The notes beneath the pieces were generated by a model that was not told the origin of the DNA, searched no databases, and saw only the letters and a program-made list of their open reading frames with translations. The position numbers and the translations under genes were made by a program. A DNA stretch of 6,531 nucleotides from CAYMLQ01 sp964390795 (GTDB taxonomy: Bacteria; Verrucomicrobiota; Kiritimatiellia; RFP12; UBA1067), in contig CAYMLQ010000340.1 of NCBI GenBank assembly GCA_964390795.1, positions 1 through 6,531 of the forward strand. The letters are read 5' to 3'. Position 1 is the first letter of the stretch. Every line of letters starts with the position of its first letter. Shown here in pieces: positions 1 to 5,683 of the stretch.

Positions 1-359
1 ACATGACGCCGATGATCGATGTGGTTTTCCAGCTCCTGATCTTCTTTGTGGTGACGCTGAAACAGGAAGACATCCTCTCCAAGTTGACCGCCGCCCGCCC
101 TGCAGCGGATAAGAACGCCCAACCCGATAAGCAGCCCGAGATGATCAACATCATCGTGGCTCCGCAGGGCTTTGTGTTTAACGGGCGCCCGGTGAGGCTG
201 ACGGAACTGGATCGCCAGATCGAACGGATATCGGGATTCAGCAAAAAGTCCATGGTGCTCATCAAGTGTACGGCCGACTCGCCTCACGCCTTTCTCGTGC
301 AGGCGCTGGACGTCTGCAATAAGCACGGCATGGTCAATCTGTCGATCTTCAGCATTTAA
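1..359 (+). CDS. exbD: ExbD/TolR family biopolymer transport protein (5' partial)
   Basis: The gene runs in from the left edge; bases 1-2 are the end of an Asn codon, so the visible start is the typical ExbD stretch NMTPMIDVVFQLLIFF, and the ATG at base 3 is internal. The cytoplasmic N-terminus (usually 10-20 residues) is missing. Counting that Met as 1, Asp6 is the conserved membrane-embedded acid that carries protons in ExbD/TolR. A single membrane helix covers about residues 4-19, followed by a periplasmic domain of about 100 residues with the family pattern (INIIVAPQG, then a segment resembling VLIKCTADSPHAFLVQALDVC). ExbD works with ExbB in the inner membrane to convert proton motive force into motion of a TonB- or TolA-like partner. 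ExbB/TolQ is expected just upstream, outside the window. The stop codon overlaps the ribosome binding site of the next gene (AAGGGGAG, 358-365), so the two are surely co-transcribed. Family is certain; ExbD versus TolR is not decidable from this fragment. Confidence 0.93.
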   Translation, partial: MTPMIDVVFQLLIFFVVTLKQEDILSKLTAARPAADKNAQPDKQPEMINIIVAPQGFVFNGRPVRLTELDRQIERISGFSKKSMVLIKCTADSPHAFLVQALDVCNKHGMVNLSIFSI

Positions 360-371
360 GGGGAGCCTGGA

Positions 372-1973
372 ATGAGCAACGTGGACATGAATGAGGTGAA
401 TTCGCATCTCGACGAAATCATGGAGATGTACAAGGAGGAGTCGTATCTCCACCGTCTGAAGACGTTATTCACCGGACTGAAAGCGCCGCGCCAATCACGC
501 GAATACCGGTCGGCGATCATTGAATTGCAGCGCCTTTCTGCACCCTTAACGGCTATTTTGTTGCCGGTTCTTGGCGTCGGACTATTGCTTGTCATGGAAA
601 GTGGCGGAACGGGACCTGACCGTTCGATCGAAACGACGATCATCGAGGCCGAAGAGTTTAAGGATCTCGACAAGATCGAGGAGATTGTGAAGCCGCAGGA
701 TCAGGTGGACGACATGAACATCGATATCCCCGTCAACAACCCGAATGTGACGGTGACGACCGACACGGTGAATGCGCCGATGAGTCCGCAGCCTCAGGCC
801 TTCGACGCGGTGATGACGGTCAAGAGCCCGGTGATCCTCAAAAATATTTACGGCAGCACCCGCAGCACCGGTACGCGCGGCGCGTCGCTCGCCCGCTTCG
901 GCGGCGATAAGATGACCGAGGACGCGGTGTTGCGCGCGTTGCGCTGGCTCAAGAAGACCCAGCAGGCCGACGGTTCGTGGAACAAGAACAAGGTCTCGAT
1001 GACCGCTTTGGCGGTGCTGACGTTCCTCGCCCACGGTGAGAAGCCGGGCGAATCGGTCGAGTTCGGCCCTACGATTCAGAAGGCTCTGGAATACCTGATG
1101 AGCGTACAGGTCAAGACGACGGGCCGCCTGCCCGGAAACTACGACCATCCCATCGCCGCCTATGCGCTGTGCGAGGCTTATGGCATGACGCTCAACCCGA
1201 ACGTCAAGACGGCTGCCGAGATGTCGATGGTGCCGATCATCAAGGGCCAGCATCCGACGGGCGGCTGGACTTATAACATGAACCCGAACGTGGAAGACGG
1301 CAAGGGTCACGGCGAGGCAGGCAAATACCGCGACGACACGTCCTATATGGGCTGGTGCGCTCAGGCGCTCAAGGCCGCCAAGCTTGCCAAGCTTCATGTC
1401 GAAGGGCTGGAGAAGGCGTCCAAGCTGGCGGTCAAGGGGTTCAAGAAAAACGCAAGCCCCAACGGCGGCTTCGGCTACACGAGTCCTGGCGCGGGCGGAC
1501 TCACCAGCGTCGGCACGCTCTGCATGCAGCTGCTGGGCGCGTCCAACGACAGCGAGGTGAAAAAGTCGCTGGATCTGATGGACACGTGGCAGCCCTCGTT
1601 TGAGCCCAAAGGCCCGATGGGCGCGTCGCTCCAGTATTACTTCTACTATGCCACGCAGTGCAAATTCCATGCGGGCGGCAAGCGGTGGGAGAACTGGAAC
1701 AAGGAGATGAAGCCCATCTACGTGAAGGCCCAGAAGATCGAGAAGAACGCGATCAAGGACGACAAGGGCCGCGACTGCGACATCGGCTGGTGGGAAAACG
1801 CCGACACCCATACGGACCGTCCGGTGATGGACACCTGCCTAGCGGCCCTACAGCTCATGGTCTATTACCGCTACCTGCCGACCACGAGCGCCGACGCCGT
1901 GAAGGTTGAGGATGAGATTGTCGCGACCTCCACCGACACGGAAGACATCAAGGTGGATACGGGTAACCTGTAA
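372..1973 (+). CDS. Membrane-anchored alpha/alpha-toroid (squalene cyclase/prenyltransferase-repeat-like) protein, possible TonB-like partner of ExbBD
   Basis: A 533-residue protein; the start fits because AAGGGGAG lies 7 nt upstream. Residues 1-56 are charged and probably cytoplasmic. Residues 57-75 (core AILLPVLGVGLLLVM) are one membrane helix. Residues 76-145 form an acidic, proline-containing linker (EEIVKPQDQVDD, NAPMSPQPQ). From about 180 to 503 there is a helical domain with the repeats of the terpene-cyclase/prenyltransferase toroid fold: QW-like ALRWLKKTQQADGSW (189-203), HPTGGWTYN (294-302), DDTSYMGWCAQALKAAK (321-337), NGGFGYTSPGAGGLTSVGTLC (364-384, also a repeat) and DIGWWENADTH (470-480). 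The tail (506-533) is acidic. The catalytic DXDD motif of squalene-hopene cyclases is not seen, so cyclase activity is doubtful. Placed right after exbD, where tonB usually lies, and with a TonB-like layout, it may be the effector moved by ExbBD; this is inference. It could instead be a periplasmic scaffold or binding protein. Fold confidence is good; function is unknown. Confidence 0.85.
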   Translation: MSNVDMNEVNSHLDEIMEMYKEESYLHRLKTLFTGLKAPRQSREYRSAIIELQRLSAPLTAILLPVLGVGLLLVMESGGTGPDRSIETTIIEAEEFKDLDKIEEIVKPQDQVDDMNIDIPVNNPNVTVTTDTVNAPMSPQPQAFDAVMTVKSPVILKNIYGSTRSTGTRGASLARFGGDKMTEDAVLRALRWLKKTQQADGSWNKNKVSMTALAVLTFLAHGEKPGESVEFGPTIQKALEYLMSVQVKTTGRLPGNYDHPIAAYALCEAYGMTLNPNVKTAAEMSMVPIIKGQHPTGGWTYNMNPNVEDGKGHGEAGKYRDDTSYMGWCAQALKAAKLAKLHVEGLEKASKLAVKGFKKNASPNGGFGYTSPGAGGLTSVGTLCMQLLGASNDSEVKKSLDLMDTWQPSFEPKGPMGASLQYYFYYATQCKFHAGGKRWENWNKEMKPIYVKAQKIEKNAIKDDKGRDCDIGWWENADTHTDRPVMDTCLAALQLMVYYRYLPTTSADAVKVEDEIVATSTDTEDIKVDTGNL

Positions 1974-1980
1974 GGGAAGT

Positions 1981-3207
1981 ATGCCCTTCCCCCTCTTCCT
2001 CGCCCTCAAGTACCTGAAGCCCAAGCGTTCGGTCACGTCGGTAGTCTCGCTGGTCTCCGTGATCGGCGTGGTGCTGGGCGTGGCCATTATCATCATCGTC
2101 CGAGCGGTGATGACCGGCTTCGGTGACATGTGGCGGGAGAAGATCCTCGACTTCAAGCCCCACATCACGGTTTCTTCCGTGGGTGGCGGCGTCATCGAGA
2201 ACGAGCAGTCTGTCTGCGAGCGCCTGGAGCAGGTGCCCGGCGTGCTGGCGGCTTCGCCGGGCCTCGAAATGCGCGTGCTGGTCGAGCACCGCAGGCGCGT
2301 GGTGGCGCCCCTGATCATCGGCACGGATCCGAAGCGCGCGCGGCGCGTGATGAAGCTCGACCGGATGGCGGCAGGCGAGTTCAACGTCGAGGGCGACTCG
2401 GTGGTTCTGGGGATTGATCTGGCCTCCGAGCTGGGCCTGATGGTCGGCGACGATCTTCTCGTGTATTCGCCCATGAATCTGGTTTCCAAGGACGAAGTCT
2501 ACTTCCCCGAGCGTCTGAAGGTCACGGGCATCTTCGATTCCGGGCAGCGCGATTTCGACTCGGGGTTCATCATCACCTCGATCGCCGTCGCGCGTGACCT
2601 GATGGGCATGAAGTCCGGCGTCTATTCGGTTCACCTCAAAGTCGATGACCCCCAGAATATGGCGAAGTTCAAGAAGATCGTCAGCGATGTCCGCATGCTC
2701 GTCCCCGTCTATTCGGTTCGCACGTGGCAGGAGATCGACAGCCAGCTCTTCAACGCGCTGGCGGTTGAGAAGAACATGATGGTGATTCTGCTGATGTTCA
2801 TCACCGTGGTCGCGATCTTCTGCGTCACCAACACGCTGATCGTGCTGACCGTGCAGAAGACTGACGAGATCGGGCTGCTCAAGGCCTTGGGCTTTTCCTC
2901 GCGCCAGGTGATGCTGGCCTTTGTGCTGTACGGCTGGATACAATGCCTGTTCGGCACGCTTCTGGGCGTCGGCGCGGCTTATCTGATTCTCGAGAACCTG
3001 CACGCGCTCGTGTCGCTTCTGGCGAAGCTGGGCGTGGAGGTCTTCCCCAAGGATGTCTACGGGCTGGCGCAGATCCCGTGGCGCGTGATCCCGCGCGAGG
3101 TGGTGGATGTCGCGGTTTCAGTCATCCTGTTCTGCACCGTGGCCAGCTTCCTGCCCGCCTGGCGCGCCGCCCGCATGGATCCGGTCACCGCGTTGCGTAA
3201 GGAGTAG
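1981..3207 (+). CDS. LolC/LolE family lipoprotein-releasing ABC transporter permease
   Basis: A 408-residue FtsX-type permease, the usual LolC/E length. An in-frame ATG at 1906 lies inside the previous gene; the ATG at 1981 is preferred because GGGAAG sits just before it and the protein then begins with the family's LALKYLKPKRSVTS. Topology is typical: membrane helix 1 at about 21-44, a periplasmic domain of about 215 residues (MacB-PCD-like), then helices at about 265-290, 312-337 and 374-396. The coupling segment between helices 2 and 3 reads QKTDEIGLLKALGFSSRQV (292-310), close to the LolC/E pattern. The C-terminus PAWRAARMDPVTALRKE is the standard FtsX/Lol ending. The region around 161-185 (YSPMNLV to LKVTGIF) lies where E. 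coli LolC has its LolA-binding hook, but equivalence is not proven. It would extract lipoproteins from the inner membrane and hand them to LolA. Only one permease gene is present here, so it may act as a homodimer or pair with a protein encoded elsewhere. It starts 7 nt after the toroid gene. Confidence 0.9.
   Translation: MPFPLFLALKYLKPKRSVTSVVSLVSVIGVVLGVAIIIIVRAVMTGFGDMWREKILDFKPHITVSSVGGGVIENEQSVCERLEQVPGVLAASPGLEMRVLVEHRRRVVAPLIIGTDPKRARRVMKLDRMAAGEFNVEGDSVVLGIDLASELGLMVGDDLLVYSPMNLVSKDEVYFPERLKVTGIFDSGQRDFDSGFIITSIAVARDLMGMKSGVYSVHLKVDDPQNMAKFKKIVSDVRMLVPVYSVRTWQEIDSQLFNALAVEKNMMVILLMFITVVAIFCVTNTLIVLTVQKTDEIGLLKALGFSSRQVMLAFVLYGWIQCLFGTLLGVGAAYLILENLHALVSLLAKLGVEVFPKDVYGLAQIPWRVIPREVVDVAVSVILFCTVASFLPAWRAARMDPVTALRKE
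3199..3204 (+). promoter_or_regulatory. Ribosome binding site of lolD inside the permease gene
   Basis: AAGGAG occupies the last coding bases of the permease gene and lies 4 nt before the ATG at 3209. It decides the lolD start against the longer open frame and implies that ribosomes ending the permease can re-initiate on lolD, keeping the two subunits in balance. Confidence 0.7.
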
Positions 3208-3208
3208 C

Positions 3209-3886
3209 ATGCTCGAAGCCACAGATCTTCATAAGGCCTACACGCTGCCCCACAAGCGGGTGGAGGTGCTGAAAGGCGCGTCGCTCAGCGTGGCCAAGGG
3301 CGAGCGCGTGGCGATCGTCGGTCGCAGCGGCTCGGGCAAGAGCACGCTGCTGCATGTGCTGGGCGGGCTGGATCGGCCCGAGGCGGGCGAGGTGCGCGTG
3401 GACGGCCTGCCGCTCTACGCGGTTTCGCAGCGCCAGCGCACGGCGGTGCGCGCGGCCAAAATCGGCTTCGTGTTTCAGTCTTACCATCTGCTTCCTGAGA
3501 TGGATGTCACCGAGAATGTGATGCTGCCGATGATGACCGGCGCGCACAAGATCACGCGGCAGCAGATGCGCGCGCGGGCCCTGTCGCTGCTGGAGCAAGT
3601 GGGCCTTGCGGACCGGGCCACGCATACGCCGCTGGAGCTGTCCGGCGGCGAGCAGCAGCGCGTGGCGCTGGCGCGCGCACTCGTCAACGAGCCTGCGCTG
3701 ATTCTGGCCGACGAGCCGACCGGCAACCTCGACCGCCTGACGGGCGGCCAGATCATGGAGCTGCTGTTCGGGCTCTCCTGTACGCAGGAGCTGGCCCTGG
3801 TGATGGTGACCCACTCGCCCGAGACCGCCGCACTGTGCGACCGCGTTCTGGAGCTTCAGGACGGGCTGCTGCTCCCGCGCGAGTAA
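3209..3886 (+). CDS. lolD: Lipoprotein-releasing ABC transporter ATP-binding protein (LolD type)
   Basis: A 225-residue nucleotide-binding subunit with every ABC motif: Walker A GRSGSGKST (38-46), Q-loop FVFQSYHLLP with Gln90, signature LSGGEQQRVALARAL (144-158), Walker B LILADEP with catalytic Glu169, D-loop TGNLD (171-175) and H-loop His202 in VTHSPE. The wording matches the LolD/MacB/FtsE branch (SYHLLPEMDVTENVMLP). The adjoining LolC/E permease makes LolD the best name; it would supply ATP hydrolysis for lipoprotein release at the inner membrane. The frame stays open upstream to 3107 inside the permease gene, but the ATG at 3209 is the real start: AAGGAG (3199-3204) lies 4 nt before it, within the permease's last codons, and the protein then begins MLEATDLHKAY as the family does. 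The permease stop and this start are 1 nt apart, so translation is probably coupled. It is the last gene of the plus-strand run. Confidence 0.94.
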   Translation: MLEATDLHKAYTLPHKRVEVLKGASLSVAKGERVAIVGRSGSGKSTLLHVLGGLDRPEAGEVRVDGLPLYAVSQRQRTAVRAAKIGFVFQSYHLLPEMDVTENVMLPMMTGAHKITRQQMRARALSLLEQVGLADRATHTPLELSGGEQQRVALARALVNEPALILADEPTGNLDRLTGGQIMELLFGLSCTQELALVMVTHSPETAALCDRVLELQDGLLLPRE

Positions 3887-3950
3887 CGTCGTCCGACGGC
3901 GATGCGGGGGCCGGCGGCGGGTTCGTGGACCCCGCCCTACCCGGGACGGC

Positions 3951-3983
3951 GTGCAACGCAAGTGCAACGGACGTGCGAAGCCG
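3951..3983 (+). repeat. Three 11-nt direct repeats (GTGCAACGCAA type)
   Basis: Three units sit back to back: GTGCAACGCAA (3951-3961), GTGCAACGGAC (3962-3972) and GTGCGAAGCCG (3973-3983). The first two share their first eight bases; the third has diverged but keeps GTGC at the same phase. One helical turn per unit would suit a protein-binding array, but the spacing could also be chance in GC-rich DNA. Confidence 0.45.
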
Positions 3984-4005
3984 GGACGGTTCCCCGCAAC
4001 CGTCC
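3984..4005 (+). repeat. Perfect 8-bp hairpin within a larger inverted repeat
   Basis: GGACGGTT (3984-3991) and AACCGTCC (3998-4005) pair perfectly around the 6-nt loop CCCCGC. The hairpin lies inside a wider inverted repeat, TCCGACGGC (3892-3900) with GCCGTCGGA (4016-4024). No run of T follows, so an ordinary intrinsic terminator is not supported; it may be a 3' structure stabilising the lolD operon mRNA. Confidence 0.5.
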
Positions 4006-4126
4006 GCAGGGCAATGCCGTCGGATCGGGGCTCTGGCTTGGCGCGGGAAAACGTGCGTCCACATCGTGAAGACACATAAAAAGCCGTTTATTAGATCGTA
4101 TAACATTTTCATCTTCAAGGTATTGC

Positions 4127-4152
4127 AACTCCTAACTCCTAACTCCTAACTC
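4127..4152. repeat. Tandem heptamer array AACTCCT (GAGTTAG on the minus strand)
   Basis: Three perfect copies of AACTCCT (4127-4147) are followed by a partial copy, AACTC (4148-4152). Read on the minus strand the unit is GAGTTAG, which shares the GTTAG core of the repeats at 5683-5775. It directly abuts the stem-loop at 4152-4184. Confidence 0.85.
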
Positions 4153-4191
4153 GGGTGCGATTCCACAAAGTTGAATCGCACCTGCCGCTTT
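4152..4191 (+). terminator. Stem-loop with perfect 10-bp stem, terminator-like
   Basis: GGTGCGATTC (4154-4163) pairs perfectly with GAATCGCACC (4173-4182) around the 9-nt loop CACAAAGTT; a G-U pair and a C-G pair (4152-4153 with 4183-4184) extend the stem to 12 bp. A short T run (4189-4192) begins only 5 nt after the stem, so the T tract is late and weak. It may end the lolD transcript or act as a binding site upstream of nfeD. The stem is certain; its role is inferred. Confidence 0.5.
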
Positions 4192-4267
4192 TCCTTGCAT
4201 CCCGCCGTGTGAGGTGTTTAACTAATCACCGTTGACGCTGGTTTGTGTCTAAAGGAGGCACATACGT

Positions 4268-4699
4268 ATGCTTATGACGCCCCTCTATTGGCTGTATTTC
4301 GGTGTCGGATTGATCATTTTAGAGGTCATGACACCGGGGCTGGTCTCTCTGTTCTTCGGCTTGTCGGCCCTGACGGTGGCCCTGCTCGCTTGGCTGTTGC
4401 CCCTTTCCCAAGGGATTCAGTGGCTGGCCTTCTCGGTGTTTTCCGTCGTCTATATCGTGCTGTTACGGAAGAGCCTGAAGAAGGTCTTTAACGGGGACAA
4501 AGAGGTGTCGCATAACGTGAGCGACGACTTCACCGGCAAGCTTGCGGTGGTCGTGGAGGCGGTCGCGCCCAATAAACCCGGCCGCGTGGAATTCAACGGC
4601 AGCACCTGGTCGGCGGAGGCGCGCGCCGAGCTGCCGGTTGGAGCTTCGGTGCGGATCAGCGGCAAGAGCAACCTGACGCTGAAAGTCGAAGCGGTTTAA
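4268..4699 (+). CDS. NfeD-like membrane protein (short YbbJ/NfeD1b type)
   Basis: A 143-residue protein with an excellent ribosome binding site, AAAGGAGG (4251-4258), 9 nt before the ATG. Hydrophobic segments at about 7-22, 26-45 and 50-66 form the membrane part, with the conserved EVMTPG turn (19-24). A basic stretch (RKSLKKV) leads to a C-terminal beta-rich OB-fold domain at about 86-143 (FTGKLAVVVEAV, GRVEFNGSTWSAEA, LPVGASVRISG), the standard NfeD domain. It lacks the N-terminal ClpP-like serine protease domain of long NfeD proteins, so it is the short form. Such proteins sit in the inner membrane and are encoded beside SPFH proteins, with which they form membrane assemblies; E. coli YbbJ beside QmcA is the model pair. 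The SPFH gene follows after 75 nt, on the same strand and with no obvious terminator between them beyond a 7-bp hairpin, so the two probably form an operon. Here NfeD comes first, the reverse of qmcA-ybbJ. Confidence 0.9.
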   Translation: MLMTPLYWLYFGVGLIILEVMTPGLVSLFFGLSALTVALLAWLLPLSQGIQWLAFSVFSVVYIVLLRKSLKKVFNGDKEVSHNVSDDFTGKLAVVVEAVAPNKPGRVEFNGSTWSAEARAELPVGASVRISGKSNLTLKVEAV

Positions 4700-4713
4700 T
4701 CGTTTGGGATCGG

Positions 4714-4732
4714 GCCGATCAGTCGGATCGGC
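4714..4732 (+). repeat. 7-bp hairpin between nfeD-like and SPFH genes
   Basis: GCCGATC (4714-4720) and GATCGGC (4726-4732) pair around the loop AGTCG. An alternative pairing, GATCGG with CCGATC at 4709-4720, overlaps it. The stretch 4711-4753 repeats TCGG several times. No T tract follows; it may tune the level of the downstream gene relative to the first, or be low-complexity sequence. Confidence 0.4.
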
Positions 4733-4774
4733 GGGTCGGTCGGAACAGTCGGAGATAAGAAAAGGAGTTGGAAT

Positions 4775-5683
4775 ATGCCTTGGATTGCCTTATTCATCGC
4801 GTTCGGAGTGGTCTACACGATTATGAAGTGCGTTCGGATCGTGCCTCAGAGGCAGGCCTTCATTGTGGAGCGGTTGGGCAAGTACCACTGCACGCTCGAC
4901 GCGGGTCTTCACCTGCTGGTGCCGGTCATCGACCGCGTGGCCTACAAGCAGTCGCTCAAGGAGCAGGCCATCGATGTGCCGCCGCAGCAGTGCATCACGC
5001 GCGACAACATCACGGTCGAGGTGGACGGCATCCTTTACATGATGGTCATGGATCCGGCCAAGGCCTCTTATGGCATCGGCAACTACCTGTTCGCCACCGT
5101 GCAGCTCGCGCAGACCACCATGCGCAGCGAGATGGGCAAGCTGGAGTTGGACAAGAGCTTCGAGGAGCGCATGCTGGTGAACGGCGCGATCGTCGAGGCG
5201 GTCGACAAAGCCGCCGATCCCTGGGGGATCAAAGTGACCCGCTACGAGATCAAGAACATCACGCCGCCGCAGACCATCCGCGACGCGATGGAGAAGCAGA
5301 TGCGCGCCGAGCGCGAGAAGCGCGCGCTGATCGCCGAGTCGGAAGGCGACCGCCAGGCCAAGATCAACCGCGCCGAGGGTGAGAAGCAGCAGGCGATCGC
5401 GATCTCCGAAGGCGAGAAGATGAAGCGCATCAACGAGGCGGGCGGTCGCGCGCAGGAGATCCTGCTGGTGGCCGAGGCTCAGGCCAACGGTATCCGCCAG
5501 GTGGCTTCGGCGATCAACGAACAGGGCGGCATGAACGCGGTGAACATGCAGCTTGCGCAGCAGTACCTGACCGAATTCGGCAAGATGGCCAAGGTCAACA
5601 ACACCATGATCATCCCCTCCGATCTCGCCAACGTGGCCGGCATTCTCAAAGCCGCCACGACGGTCATCAAAGAGGTGAAGTAG
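4775..5683 (+). CDS. qmcA: SPFH/Band 7 (stomatin/paraslipin, QmcA-like) membrane protein
   Basis: A 302-residue protein, normal length for the QmcA/paraslipin family. AAAGGAG (4761-4767) lies 7 nt before the ATG. Residues 2-18 are a membrane anchor (IALFIAFGVVYTIM), followed by the SPFH core: VPQRQAFIVERLGKYHCTLDAG (24-45, conserved), PVIDRVAYKQSLKEQAIDVPPQ, ITRDNITVEVDGILYMMV, and YGIGNYLFATVQLAQTTMRSEMGKLELDKSFEERMLVN. WGIKVTRYEIKNITPP (150-165) ends the domain. Residues 166-240 are a charged Ala/Glu-rich coiled coil with repeats of the type AEGEKQQAI and SEGEKMKRI, and the end carries NNTMIIPSDLANVAGI (275-290), the usual hydrophobic C-terminal segment. Such proteins assemble into large rings or cages in the membrane and are linked to membrane microdomains and to control of membrane proteases. 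Its partner is the NfeD-like gene just upstream. Its TAG stop runs directly into the GGCTGTTAG repeats. Family is certain; the symbol is by similarity to E. coli. Confidence 0.93.
   Translation: MPWIALFIAFGVVYTIMKCVRIVPQRQAFIVERLGKYHCTLDAGLHLLVPVIDRVAYKQSLKEQAIDVPPQQCITRDNITVEVDGILYMMVMDPAKASYGIGNYLFATVQLAQTTMRSEMGKLELDKSFEERMLVNGAIVEAVDKAADPWGIKVTRYEIKNITPPQTIRDAMEKQMRAEREKRALIAESEGDRQAKINRAEGEKQQAIAISEGEKMKRINEAGGRAQEILLVAEAQANGIRQVASAINEQGGMNAVNMQLAQQYLTEFGKMAKVNNTMIIPSDLANVAGILKAATTVIKEVK

Larger units (their letters stand above)
3887..4267. other. 381-base intergenic region with repeats and inverted repeats, no credible gene
   Basis: No open frame here has a recognisable protein or a plausible start. 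The left part (3887-4050) is GC-rich and repetitive: 11-nt repeats at 3951-3983, a 9-bp inverted repeat (3892-3900 with 4016-4024) and an 8-bp hairpin (3984-4005). The right part (4070-4267) is AT-richer, with a heptamer array (4127-4152) and a strong stem-loop (4152-4184). It must hold the end of the lolD transcript and the promoter for the nfeD gene. Weak promoter-like matches are TTGCAT (4195-4200) with an AT-rich TTTAACTAAT (4217-4226), and TATAAC (4099-4104) without a convincing -35 box; neither is reliable. No tRNA or known riboswitch was recognised. Confidence 0.6.

Noticed and set aside
582..1811. 409-residue open frame on the minus strand across the toroid gene
   Set aside because: Shadow of the well-supported plus-strand gene: the translation is rich in Arg, His, Leu and Val with no recognisable motif, as expected from the antisense frame of a GC-rich gene.
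1906..1980. Longer N-terminus of the permease from an ATG at 1906
   Set aside because: The extra 25 residues are basic, lie inside the previous gene and match nothing in the family; the ATG at 1981 has a ribosome binding site and gives the usual start.
1948..3003. 351-residue open frame on the minus strand across the permease gene
   Set aside because: Overlaps the LolC/E-type gene with its clear motifs; the translation is His/Asp/Gln-rich low-complexity sequence without domain features.
3185..4075. 296-residue open frame on the minus strand across lolD
   Set aside because: Antisense to lolD and its gap; composition (Arg, His, Gln, Ala) is that of a shadow frame and there is no family resemblance.
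3753..4149. Open frames on both strands over the lolD end and the following gap
   Set aside because: Low-complexity Pro/Arg/Ala or Ser-rich translations, no convincing ribosome binding site, and overlap with repeats and inverted repeats.
4232..4237. TTGACG as a -35 promoter box before the nfeD-like gene
   Set aside because: A -10 box at proper distance would fall on the Shine-Dalgarno sequence and no suitable hexamer is there.
3887..4267. CRISPR array, tRNA or insertion sequence in the large gap
   Set aside because: Repeats are only 7-11 nt long with no spacers, no cloverleaf was recognised, and there is no transposase or terminal inverted repeat with target duplication.
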